Shown here: piece by piece, positions 1 to 7,922 of the stretch
How the letters are laid out: each line of letters opens with the position of its first letter
How positions within the stretch are numbered: position 1 is the first letter of the stretch
From: Chara braunii
Taxonomy: Eukaryota; Streptophyta; Charophyceae; Charales; Characeae
Direction of reading: 5' to 3'
DNA: 26,130 nucleotides
Assembly (NCBI GenBank): GCA_003427395.1
Contig: BFEA01000008.1
Span: forward strand, 2,545,065 to 2,571,194
The notes under the pieces: model-generated
The model's input: the letters and a program-made list of their open reading frames with translations, nothing else
What the model was told of the DNA's origin: nothing
Database searches by the model: none
Position numbers and translations under genes: made by a program

Positions 1-47
1 AAACGAGAAAAAACTGAAAAAAAATGAAAAAACAAAAAAAAAACGGG

Positions 48-83
<36 letters not shown>

Positions 84-110
84 GAGAAACAAAAGAAAAA
101 CCTATGTTAC
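1..110. repeat. A-rich low-complexity tract
   Basis: Almost pure adenine with scattered C and G, including an uninterrupted run of about 30 A. It could be the poly(A) tail of a retroelement lying left of the window or a simple repeat. No coding potential beyond poly-lysine. Confidence 0.7.
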
Positions 111-116
111 CAATGG

Positions 117-530
117 TCCGGAGATCGGATGTCTCCCCCGGACGTCTCCCCGGACGTAAGGTACCCCTGTCGTTCGGATTTCCGGACGACGACTTTTTGG
201 CCAAAAAAAAAAATAAAAAAATAAAAATTATAACAGTGTTGCGCATGCCATAGAGACCCCCCATAAATTTTTTTTGGTGATAGGGTGCTATTTGTGGTGG
301 GAGGGGGGGGGTATGAGGGGTTTTGGCTGGGATAGGAGGGGTATAGGTGGGGATTAAAATCTTTGAAGATTTTTATATTTTTTCCTACTGCTCAAATGAG
401 CCAAAATACATCTTATGCAAGGTAGAAGCCACATGATTTTTTTTCAAAATCCCCTGTCCGGTCCGACGTCCGACCAGACGTCCGATCGGACATCCTGGAC
501 AGACGGGGGGGTCCCGAACGTCTGATAAAA
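117..530. repeat. Pair of GACGTC/CGGACGT-rich blocks in inverted orientation
   Basis: A GC-rich block at about 117-185 repeats CGGACGT-type units. A second block at about 455-530 carries the same units on the other strand (GACGTCCG, ATCGGACATC). The reverse complement of the right block resembles the left block in order. They could be degenerate inverted ends of a small element, but the match is patchy and I see no target duplication. Confidence 0.3.
297..352 (+). other. G-rich tract with G-quadruplex potential
   Basis: Six runs of three to nine G are separated by short loops on the plus strand. This fits the usual four-tract quadruplex pattern. No gene is nearby, so any function is unknown. 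Confidence 0.5.
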
Positions 531-879
531 CAACCTAGAAAAAAACAAAAAAACAGAGAATTGGTGACCCATAACTGTGCTCCGTGTGATGCACAGACCT
601 GAATTCGAATCCAGAGTATATATTGTCGGCCTACGCAGACAGATTACAAGTCCAATGTCCATCTCTACTCCACGAGGGGTCCTTGCTAATATGTAGGGGC
701 CCTTCGGAAATGAGACTGGACGAATAGATTGGAGCATTTGGTATAAAAAAAAAAAAAGGACATGCACCCACATGCACACACATGTGCTCACAGTGTTCGA
801 AAGGGAGGGGCATGTTTGGCCACCCCACGCTGTTAATAGGGGTCAATATTTTTTTTTTTTCCCGTTTTTAGTGTTTGGG

Positions 880-1045
880 CACTTAGGGCCACGTGTCTGA
901 GGCTCGACACGCCAATTCCGTTTTTCGGAAATCAACAGGACACCCCTGTTTTTCCGTTAAACGGGATTCAACGGGGGTCCTCGGACCCGTTAAACGGGTT
1001 GAACGGCGTTTAATTCCGCCCGTTCTCCGTTCATCGGCCACATAG
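880..1045. repeat. Cluster of CCGTT/AACGG palindromes
   Basis: CCGTTAAACGGG occurs at 954-965 and CCCGTTAAACGGG at 986-998. A TTCCG/CGGAA hairpin with a five-T loop lies at 916-930. Further AACGGG, AACGGCG and CCGTTC units fill the space between. The block is clearly repetitive and palindromic but matches no named element I know. A similar style of palindrome appears at the right edge of the window (25985-26130). Confidence 0.5.
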
Positions 1046-1564
1046 TTCGTTGACACTTTTGCACTGCTTAATTATTGTTTCGGGGTGCCCTATTAGATTC
1101 TATGTGTCGATTCCTTGTTTCTTAATTTTGTTTTCAAGCTACCTGATGTGATGGATGGCTTAATCTCGGTTTTCAAGTGAGCTGATATGAAGTACGACCT
1201 CAAAATTGTTGCTTATTTTCATCATCCGATTTTTCGTATAGTTCCTGTTAATTTGTAACAACATACTTTAGTTGATTTCGTACTTACATATCAAAAATAA
1301 ATTTGAGTTCAATTCCTAATTAGTAATTACATATAATCATAACTTTCTGAAAGTTCAAAAGCCTTGCAACTTCGTTCTAAAATTCTCTGGTTCTAGTGGA
1401 GGTTCGACAATCTACTTTGGAAATCATTTTTGGATGACTAAACCTAAATTCGTATTTTTTTCTCTTAATTCAAGTTAACTGTATATATGTAGTTTTTGCT
1501 TTGCATTGAATTCCTACGGTTTTTGTGTCGAGATATGTTGATTTCCAAAATTTGACCTATTTCT
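1046..1564. other. AT-rich stretch without recognisable content
   Basis: About 520 bases of AT-rich sequence. I see no open frame of useful length, no RNA gene and no repeat beyond short oligo-T runs. Confidence 0.5.
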
Positions 1565-2640
1565 TTTCATCAGAGTTTCGTCAGAATTTTGAACAGGGGC
1601 CCATGGGGTGGTCGAGTGGAGCATCTTGTACGGTCTTGGGGGATTTGTTTTCAAGTAGGGGGCAAAGGGCATCAAATAATTCTTAGGAAGGACGGAGAGG
1701 GGATGGAATAGGGTTTTTTAACGGGTACCGGCTAGGGGGAGCTCTTATCAGATGCGATTGGCGTTGGGTAGCTTAGGTTGTCCACTGGGTACCGGCTGAT
1801 AAGGGTGAGCTTTGGCGCGATTGGCGTTGGGAAGTGTTGTTTCACCCCCTTGAGGATAGAGACTGAAATTCTTGTGGGGGCAAGGAATTTCAGGGTGATC
1901 ATGGTGTCCGCCCCCTGCTGAGAGGAAGTTCTCTGGACTCTTTACTAGGACGGAGTTTGGGAGGACGAATGAGGTTCTTCTTTTCGATGATGGAGGCAGG
2001 ATTGTTCGGGTTGTCTGTTTCCGGGGTTGCTTGTTTTCCTAAACTTGTGCAATGTCCTATTCTTCGTCAGAGTCTCTTCAGGATCTTAACAAGGGCCCCA
2101 TGGGAGAGTCAAGTGAAGTATCTTGTAGGGTTTTGGGGGATCTGTTTTGAAGTAGGGGGAAGGGGCATGGAATGATTCTTTTCAAGGACGGAGAGGGGGA
2201 TGGAATAGGGTTGCTTGACAGGTACCGGCTAGGGGGAGCTCTTATAAGATGCGATTGGCGTTGGGTAGTTTAGGCTATCCGATGGGTACAGGTTGATGAG
2301 GGCGAGCTCTGGCGCAATTGGCGTTGGGTAGCACTAGTTCACCTCTTTGAGGACGGAGACTGGAGTTCTTATGGGGGTAAGGAACTTCAGGTGATGATGG
2401 TGCTCACCCCTGCTAAGAAGCGGTCTTCTGGATTTTTTTACGAGGGCGGAGTTAAGAAGGACGGATGAGACTGGGATGGAGGGAGTTGGGGTGGATGCAA
2501 TCGGCACCAAGTATCGTGGCGGGTACCGACCACTTGCTACTAACTACACTTGGAACAACTTGAGTTTTTTCCTTTCGATGATGGAGGCAGGACCTTTTGG
2601 GTTGATTGTTGCAAGGGTTGCATGTTTTTTCCATATTTTC
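1565..2640. repeat. Two-copy direct tandem duplication, unit about 0.5-0.6 kb
   Basis: Copy 1 begins near 1565 and copy 2 near 2062. Shared landmarks in the same order are the GGGCCC/ATGG block (about 1597 and 2095), GGTACCGGCTAGGGGGAGCT (about 1724 and 2221) and GATGATGGAGGCAGGA (about 1987 and 2577). Copy 2 carries roughly 95 extra bases before the last landmark. Inside each copy GCGATTGGCGTTGGG or a close variant occurs twice, so a smaller repeat is nested in the larger one. No continuous reading frame crosses either copy. Confidence 0.6.
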
Positions 2641-2835
2641 TCAAAAAAAGGTGAGCGGGATAAGTAGATGGTTGGATATCAAGCGTCCTACTAGTGAAAG
2701 GGCTAGCTCGTAGGATGGAAATAGGGTACAACAGCAGCGGAGATGCTGGCTCTGCTGCAGTAAGTCTTGTCGAAGTGAGGTAAAGGGGATTGATGGAGGG
2801 TTCTGAGTTGTTTTATGAATTTTGCCTATTTTTGG

Positions 2836-2859
2836 AAAAAAAAAAAAAAAAAAAAAAAA
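2836..2859. repeat. Poly(A) run of 24
   Basis: An uninterrupted adenine homopolymer. It could be the 3' tail of a plus-strand retroelement or a simple repeat. I see no target-site duplication around it. Confidence 0.8.
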
Positions 2860-2935
2860 CAACGACGCCATCCACAAATTGTGCAAGAGTATGAAAGGAA
2901 TCAGTCTTGTTGCGAAAGCATGTAGACAAGTCTTC

Positions 2936-2990
2936 GAGTGCAGTTACACCCTTGACGAGTGCAATTACACCCTTGACAAATGCAATTAAG
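2936..2990. repeat. 21-bp tandem repeat, about 2.6 units
   Basis: The unit is 21 bases at 2936-2956, repeated at 2957-2977, with a partial, more diverged third copy to about 2990. Units 1 and 2 differ by one base. The length is a multiple of three and both strands stay open across it: plus 2907-3167, minus 2813-3103. The frames therefore show a seven-residue repeat, SAVTPLT/SAITPLT on the plus strand and VKGVIAL-like on the minus strand. I do not call a gene here because neither frame resembles a known family. Confidence 0.6.
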
Positions 2991-3718
2991 CGCAAAACAA
3001 ACAACACATGGAATAGGCGTCCCCAACGCGTTTCAACGGAAGCCACGTCGTCATCTTCAGGGGTTTTGACCACCTTCTTACCCGTACTAACCATTCGATC
3101 CACTAACCCGCTTCCGTCCGCTCGTCACACCGGCGTCCGGACGCTAGTAAGAGTCACGGGACGTTAGTCCTGAAAGAGGCCGACCTAATTGCATTAGCAT
3201 CTTAAGTACTATTCCTAAGTAAACTGGTATAGGTCTCACGCCGAGACCGCCAACTGGTACTACTAGTACTAATGTCTAGGTACCCTGTGAAATCACAGTT
3301 GGTGGTTCAAAAATCAAAGGGGCCCAGACCGTCCGGTCGACGGCCGGGCCCAAACCGGTAGCTACCCGGTGCCTCAAAACTGAATCTACAAAACAAAGCA
3401 ATAGGAGACAAAACAGATATGCTTAATAGGCCGAACTCATGTAAAACCGGCTTGATCCTCATCGAGGGCAAAATATGCAGGCTAGAAAGCATGTATACCC
3501 TGTCCGAATATGCAGTGGGATCCACTACATCGAAAAGGCTAATACTTTCGACATTGATATGTGAAATACACAGCACAAACACAATAACCAAAAAAAGTCG
3601 GAAAAACAGAAAACGTAAAACAAGAAACCAGGTGCTCATTCTCTAACCAATCTGCTCAATCCCACAGGACAGAACTTATGAAAACAGAAAATTGAAAAGG
3701 AAAAGAAACTTCGCACAT
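2991..3718. other. No clear gene; 3' flank of the minus-strand Penelope-like element
   Basis: It contains GC-rich hairpin-like sequence at about 3319-3350 (CCGTC-loop-GACGG inside a GGGCCC-flanked block) and a GGTCTC/GAGACC inverted repeat at about 3232-3248. The stretch just left of 3719 would be the 3' untranslated region of the Penelope-like element, but I cannot place its end. Confidence 0.35.
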
Positions 3719-4681
3719 CTAGTTATCTAACAGTTCTATGGTGAATCGCCAGACATCGTCCTTGCGAGAGCCAAAATGTTTGAGTACTCTCATGAAAAGT
3801 TCACATGGGAAGTCTTTCTTTGACAGTTCCCTTTTCAAAGTACTCACACGGCGAGGAATTTCGGACCTGATTGTAGTATTTTGTTCGATCCGATGTAAGT
3901 AGTTGTTGATGACAACACTTTTCTGCTTCTTACAGCCCCAGGACAAGTATGATTGTCCGTTCTGGATTTGTAGCTCCCCGTCTGTCCATACATTGTCTTC
4001 GTTCTTGAATAGTTGCAGGCAGCTAAGGTACGGGTACTTCTGCTTGGAGCGGACTTGGCATCCAAGGAATTCAAACGTTCTGGTCCCGTCGTCAGTGCGC
4101 TTGAGTGTGAGTGTTGCCGGATAGCAGACTTCAAATGCGGACAGCAATGCATCGCGCTTAGTTGTGCTCCTAGCTGCAATGGTAAGCGTGACATCATCTA
4201 TCAGTCTGGTGTCGTGGATCAGTCGAGCATCGTTGCCAATCGCTTGAAGGAAAGAATACTCTGCATGGGCACATAGTATGCATGCAAGTGGTGGGATGGT
4301 GGTTTTTCCCATCGGGATCCCCACCAGTTGTTTCAGCAACACGCCAGTCGCGCATGTGTAGGTGTGTTCAAGCTCCAGATGTAGGAAGCACAACATTGAA
4401 TCGAACCCAAGATATCTCCAATGATCCGCACCGGTTGTCCTTCCAAAAGTAGCGCCCTTCCCTCTCGTATTCACCCTCACGTAGGTCCTCCCCTTCGATC
4501 GATGGTAACCAAACAGCCAGTCCAACGCTGTGCGAATATCGAAGTGCCGCAGGCGGCCAAACATCTCCTTAATATCATAGGAGACTGTTGTTATAGTTGT
4601 TGTTCCCTTTTGCTTGAGTAGCTTCCCGTTCACCTCAGACAGTCTCCCTGCGAGGTCTGACACTGACATCAAGTTAAAGTG
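3719..4681 (-). pseudogene. Reverse transcriptase core of the Penelope-like element
   Basis: This is the catalytic core of a Penelope-type RT, related to telomerase RT, which copies element RNA at a nicked target. Motif A is SYDIKEMF with its aspartate (about 4576), motif B is QLVGIPMG (about 4330-4307), motif C is RLIDDVTL with the two aspartates (about 4200-4190) and motif D/E is FEFLGCQV. Motif C reads LIDD where YIDD or YVDD is more usual. The C-terminal thumb follows and the reading ends at TAG (3719-3721). From 4681 onward it is uninterrupted and all three catalytic aspartates are present. Confidence 0.85.
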
Positions 4682-4945
4682 TCAGTTCTTCAGTAGTGTT
4701 CTCAGTGGATGGTCGAGACCCCGTGAGATAGCTCGTCCTGTCTGGATCATTGGCTCCATGTACGTGGGGCAGATCGGCCGGTACTTGTCCAGGTCCTTTT
4801 GCTTAGGTAATACATATGTCGATCTGAACCCTCCTCTCTTATCCCATCTGGCAAACTTGGTTAAGCCTTTCGCCGCTACCTCTTCCCTCACTTCTCTCAA
4901 AATCTCGCTCGCAGATACTTCCATCACTCCATACCCTGAGTTAAA
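4682..4945 (-). pseudogene. Reverse transcriptase fingers (motifs 1-2) of the Penelope-like element
   Basis: This continues in frame after the TGA at 4946 and ends at the TGA at 4682. The segment YVLPKQKDLDKYRPICP corresponds to the early RT motifs with the conserved lysine and RPI. The residues that follow, up to motif A, form a roughly 60-residue spacer where telomerase-related RTs have their insertion in the fingers domain. The separation from the RT core is by the stop alone: no base is gained or lost. Confidence 0.7.
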
Positions 4946-5683
4946 TCAGTTAAGCACAAACGTAGACATCATGGCCTTATAGTACACATACGGGCACATT
5001 GCAACAGTTTCACCGGGATTCCTGTCCAGGTGGGTCAGTACCAATCCTTCCAATTTCGACTTCAGGTCATGCACGTGGTGGGAGAGCAGATGCTCTCCTT
5101 TGGTTGCATACCTATCACTCAAACATTTAGTCAATATATCCGTGGAGAATGCCGACACTTTACACTTCCAGTTCTTACACTGCCTAAAGCCTTCGAACAT
5201 CTCGCTCTGTAACAAACTCAGTCTGTCGTCACAGGGAACGCTCAGTACATTACGTGCGTTGTGCAAAAGTGGGTGTACACCCTCCATCTCACTGATACAG
5301 AAGCGAACATGGCCCTCCGACCTGGGGAAGGGTAATCCTGCGCATTTGCAGGTGAGCACGTCACGGGTGGCGTACACCCGTTGATTGTGCAACGTGTCCG
5401 CTATTGACGGGTTCTTCACCCATACAATGCGGACCTTTTTTCCCATCCTTTGTAAAAAACATCTAGGTAAGTTACCTTGCATCAACGCATCATTCAACAC
5501 CTTGCGCACCTCACCTACCTTAATCCTATCATCAAACTTCAATCGAAAAATCGGATCAGCTCCCATACACAGACCAAAACGAGAGCTAAAAATTCTGGAG
5601 ATAAGTCGACGCAAATACTTGCGAGTCACATTCCTGCTAAAGTCCTTAATCGCATTGTACAGTCGTAGCAGCGTTTTAATGTT
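4946..5683 (-). pseudogene. Linker domain with CxC motif between nuclease and RT
   Basis: The frame continues unbroken from 5683 to a TGA at 4946-4948. It contains VLTCKCAGLPFP near 5350-5315. The Cys-Lys-Cys fits the short CxC domain that joins nuclease to reverse transcriptase in N-terminal-nuclease Penelope elements. The rest is helical, with scattered Cys and His (CKNWKCKV, HLLSHHVHDL) and no other recognisable fold. Function is inferred from position: connector and probably RNA-binding region before the RT fingers. Confidence 0.65.
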
Positions 5684-6592
5684 TCACCTATAGCACTCAT
5701 CAATCCTACCTGGGTTGCGTAAGATTCGAATTAGCACGGCTTTGAGGTATCTGCACTTCGGCTTCCACTTCCACCAGTGCACCACTTGAAAGACACCCCC
5801 TCCTTCAAGATCGGGCTTCGCCTGCTTCAGTGCCTTGATCTTGTCGTCGCACTTCAGCTTCGTGTCGCCAAACGCCCTATTAATCTTCTTCCAACCTGGT
5901 TGCCAGATACTCCCTCCTTCCACGAAGATTTGCATGCCTTCCTGCCGTTCTATGCAGGCCGAGTCAAGAAGTTGATAGAAATCAACTCGCCATGGCTCCA
6001 CCGTAGAAAGCCGAAAACGTAGCGCTCTGTCGTCCGTAGCAGTGCTTCTTGTTTTCCCTTTGAGTTTCTCACGTTCTCTCCGTCCTGGTCTTGATTTCTT
6101 CTTCCCAGTACCTTGCTTCGCGCCGGATGTGTTTAGGAAAGGGCACCAACGACTGATGTACAATTTCTCCAGCTTCACCAGGTCCTGCCCTTCGATGTAA
6201 TCTATAGGTAGCAATACATAGTTCTCACGGCCGTAGCTTAACAACCATCGATGTAAATGAGCAGGTTTCCTCGATTTGGTGACATATAAATGTTTGCGCC
6301 ACCTTGTAATGACGTTACGTGAGGTCTTCCCTATGTACAACGATTTACAATATGGGGACAGCCCCACGAATACTGCATCCTTAAGGCGTAGGAAGTCGAA
6401 TCTGTGTTTCTTGTACAGACGCAACCAATTACTGATACAACGTTGACTCCATCTAATCTCTCCCTCTAGTGATAGTCGAATCACAATGAGCTGCAGGATC
6501 TCTTCGAGCAGAGTATTCACTCCTTCAAACTCGCGTCGCAACTTAGTAAAGCATCTGTAGAGTTTCCACAGTATTGGAATCTCCCACCCTCC
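5684..6592 (-). pseudogene. GIY-YIG endonuclease domain
   Basis: After the TGA at 6593 the same frame runs to a TGA at 5684. A helical segment leads to VGLSPYCKSLYIGKTSRN. The YIG motif is at about 6337-6329, followed by the TSRNVITRW helix with the catalytic arginine, the glutamate in LVKLEKLYI and the asparagine of PFLN. These are the four signature positions of GIY-YIG nucleases, which nick target DNA to prime reverse transcription. The usual first GIY is replaced by VGL. I see no CCHH zinc motif, consistent with the Chlamys clade rather than other Penelope elements. A long basic linker (KKKSRPGRREREK) follows. No catalytic position looks lost, so the only visible lesions are the flanking TGA codons. 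Confidence 0.8.
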
Positions 6593-7738
6593 TCATGCAT
6601 CACGTTGCTCTTCCGGTGGTCCGCCTGAAGCACTGTCATCCACTGCGATAACCTCGGTGATGCCGGTGGAGTCTAAGTCGTACTTCTCTTTAGCCCGACT
6701 TTCAGCGGCAAAGATCGCATCGATCTTGCTGTCATACGAGACCCCCTCTTCCTTGCAGATGCGTTGCAGCTCGATCACGTCCATCATGCCGTCACGAAAG
6801 CGCAATCGTTGCAGCGCTCCCTTCGTTGTAGGTGTTGTGGCCGGCCCAGGTGTGCTTGGTGCCATATTCTTCTTCCGTCTGGCTGATAGAGGTGTCTTCA
6901 CGGGTGATATCCGCTTGACAGATCCATGTGCCTTGACGATGGTCCTTGCTCTAGTCATGCGGCCAGTCAATTTGGTCGGCTTCAGAGCACCTTTCCTTGG
7001 CGTCCGCTTCGGTGGCAGCTCCATCGGTGGGCTATCATCAAATTCCGGCTCCTGTCCTCTATTCCTTTTCTCGGAGATACATAGATGCTCTGCTTGCGCG
7101 CTTTGTTCCTGCGTAACATTGGTGTCACTTTCTTCTTCCGATGCAGACGCACTCTCTGCAACGTATGTCACTTTCTTCTTACCGTGCCTGATAATTTCCC
7201 TCAAGGGGCCGATAACGCTCTCCACTTGATGTGAAAAATTCTCCTCCATCTCGCTGAGCCGTATGGCGAGTTGGATGTCGTTGTCCTTCCTCATTTCCTC
7301 CCGTCGTTGCGCCTCCAATTCCATCTCCTCTTTACACTTCTCCGCCTTCTTCTTAGCCTTCCTCTCGGCCTGTTCACATCCTGCCGCCTCGTGCTCCTCG
7401 GCCTCCTTCTTCTCTCGTTTCCTCTGCTCCTTTTCGTCTTTCTTCATCTTTGCTTCGTTGAAGAAGTCCGTCATGGCAGCGACGGATTTCCCCAATTTTT
7501 CAACCGTATCCTTGATGTCTCCTCCCTCCCTTGATGGTGATTCGTATCTCCTTAGGTGTTCGAATATTTGCGGCGCGCCCGACTGCCTGAAGTCTAAGGA
7601 CGTGGAAGGACGGTCTAAGTGGTGACGCCGCCGATCTCTATCGGGGCACTGATTGGCACAGTGCCTAGGTTCGCCGCAGTTGAAGCATGTTGGTGGACGA
7701 TAGTTCCTCCGGTCATACTCGCGACGCCCCTCCGTTCT
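6593..7738 (-). pseudogene. Zinc-knuckle and coiled-coil N-terminal region of the Penelope-like ORF
   Basis: The frame is open from 7738 to the TGA at 6593-6595. It begins RTEGRREYDRRNYRPP and then shows a perfect CX2CX4HX4C knuckle, CFNCGEPRHCANQC, at 7687-7646. About 80 codons later comes a 60-70 residue Lys/Glu-rich helix (about 7465-7255), a likely coiled coil for multimerisation. It is followed by an acidic serine stretch and a basic Thr/Pro/Lys region (about 7010-6830) that resembles a nuclear-localisation or nucleic-acid-binding segment. Such regions act like gag in binding element RNA; that role is inferred. There is no ATG between 7738 and the first Met codons near 7477, so the start lies upstream across a frameshift. 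It continues in frame into the nuclease across one TGA. Confidence 0.7.
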
Positions 7739-7741
7739 TCA

Positions 7742-7812
7742 TTATGTCTCTCGTTCTTACGGCGTGCATCGTTCCCTTACCGGTAGTCATCGCAATGCTC
7801 CGTGCCTAACAT
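7742..7812 (-). pseudogene. Frameshifted 5' end of the Penelope-like ORF
   Basis: An ATG at 7812 opens a frame reading MLGTEHCDDYR, then a TAA, then GNDARRKNERHNEERRG. The arginine/glutamate-rich character matches the REYDRRNYR stretch just before the zinc knuckle, which lies in a different frame. The simplest reading is that this is the true protein start, separated from the rest by one stop and one frameshift near 7725-7740. The next in-frame codons of the main frame upstream are TGA (7739-7741) and TAA (7742-7744). Confidence 0.45.
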
Positions 7813-7922
7813 GGTGCTAGTTGATGAGATTCGAAGCGTCGGCTCAGAGGTCTCAGGTCTTCGGTCGAGCCTAAATGGTTCACTGCAATACAGCAGTCAG
7901 GTCGCTGTCCCTTCGACGACAC
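7813..7922. other. Junction between Penelope-like element and gypsy LTR
   Basis: About 110 bases lie between the putative ATG of the Penelope-like ORF and the first base of the LTR repeat. No open frame continues and I see no target-site duplication. It may be 5' untranslated sequence of the Penelope-like element. Confidence 0.4.

Larger units (their letters stand above)
3719..7812 (-). mobile_element. Penelope-like retroelement with N-terminal GIY-YIG nuclease (Chlamys/Naiad-type order)
   Basis: Reading on the minus strand, the order is CCHC zinc knuckle, charged coiled coil, GIY-YIG endonuclease, CxC linker, reverse transcriptase. From 7738 to the TAG at 3719-3721 every piece is in the same frame (about 1340 codons), interrupted only by TGA at 6593, 5684, 4946 and 4682. 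Canonical Penelope elements place GIY-YIG after the RT. The Chlamys (green lineage) and Naiad (animal) clades place it before and join it through a CxC-containing linker, which is what is seen. The 5' end stops about 110 bases short of the gypsy LTR at 7923. I could not identify pseudo-LTRs or target duplications. Confidence 0.85.

Noticed and set aside
3307-3639. Minus-strand frame with hydrophobic start resembling a signal or membrane segment
   Set aside because: It lies after the TAG stop of the Penelope-like ORF, with ordinary length for chance and no family resemblance.
6657-7229. 190-codon plus-strand open frame
   Set aside because: It lies opposite the N-terminal region of the Penelope-like ORF and its composition is what antisense of that coding would give.
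7271-7534. Plus-strand Leu/Phe-rich open frames opposite the coiled-coil region
   Set aside because: They are shadows of the Lys/Glu-rich minus-strand coding sequence; the minus-strand frame carries the zinc knuckle and nuclease.
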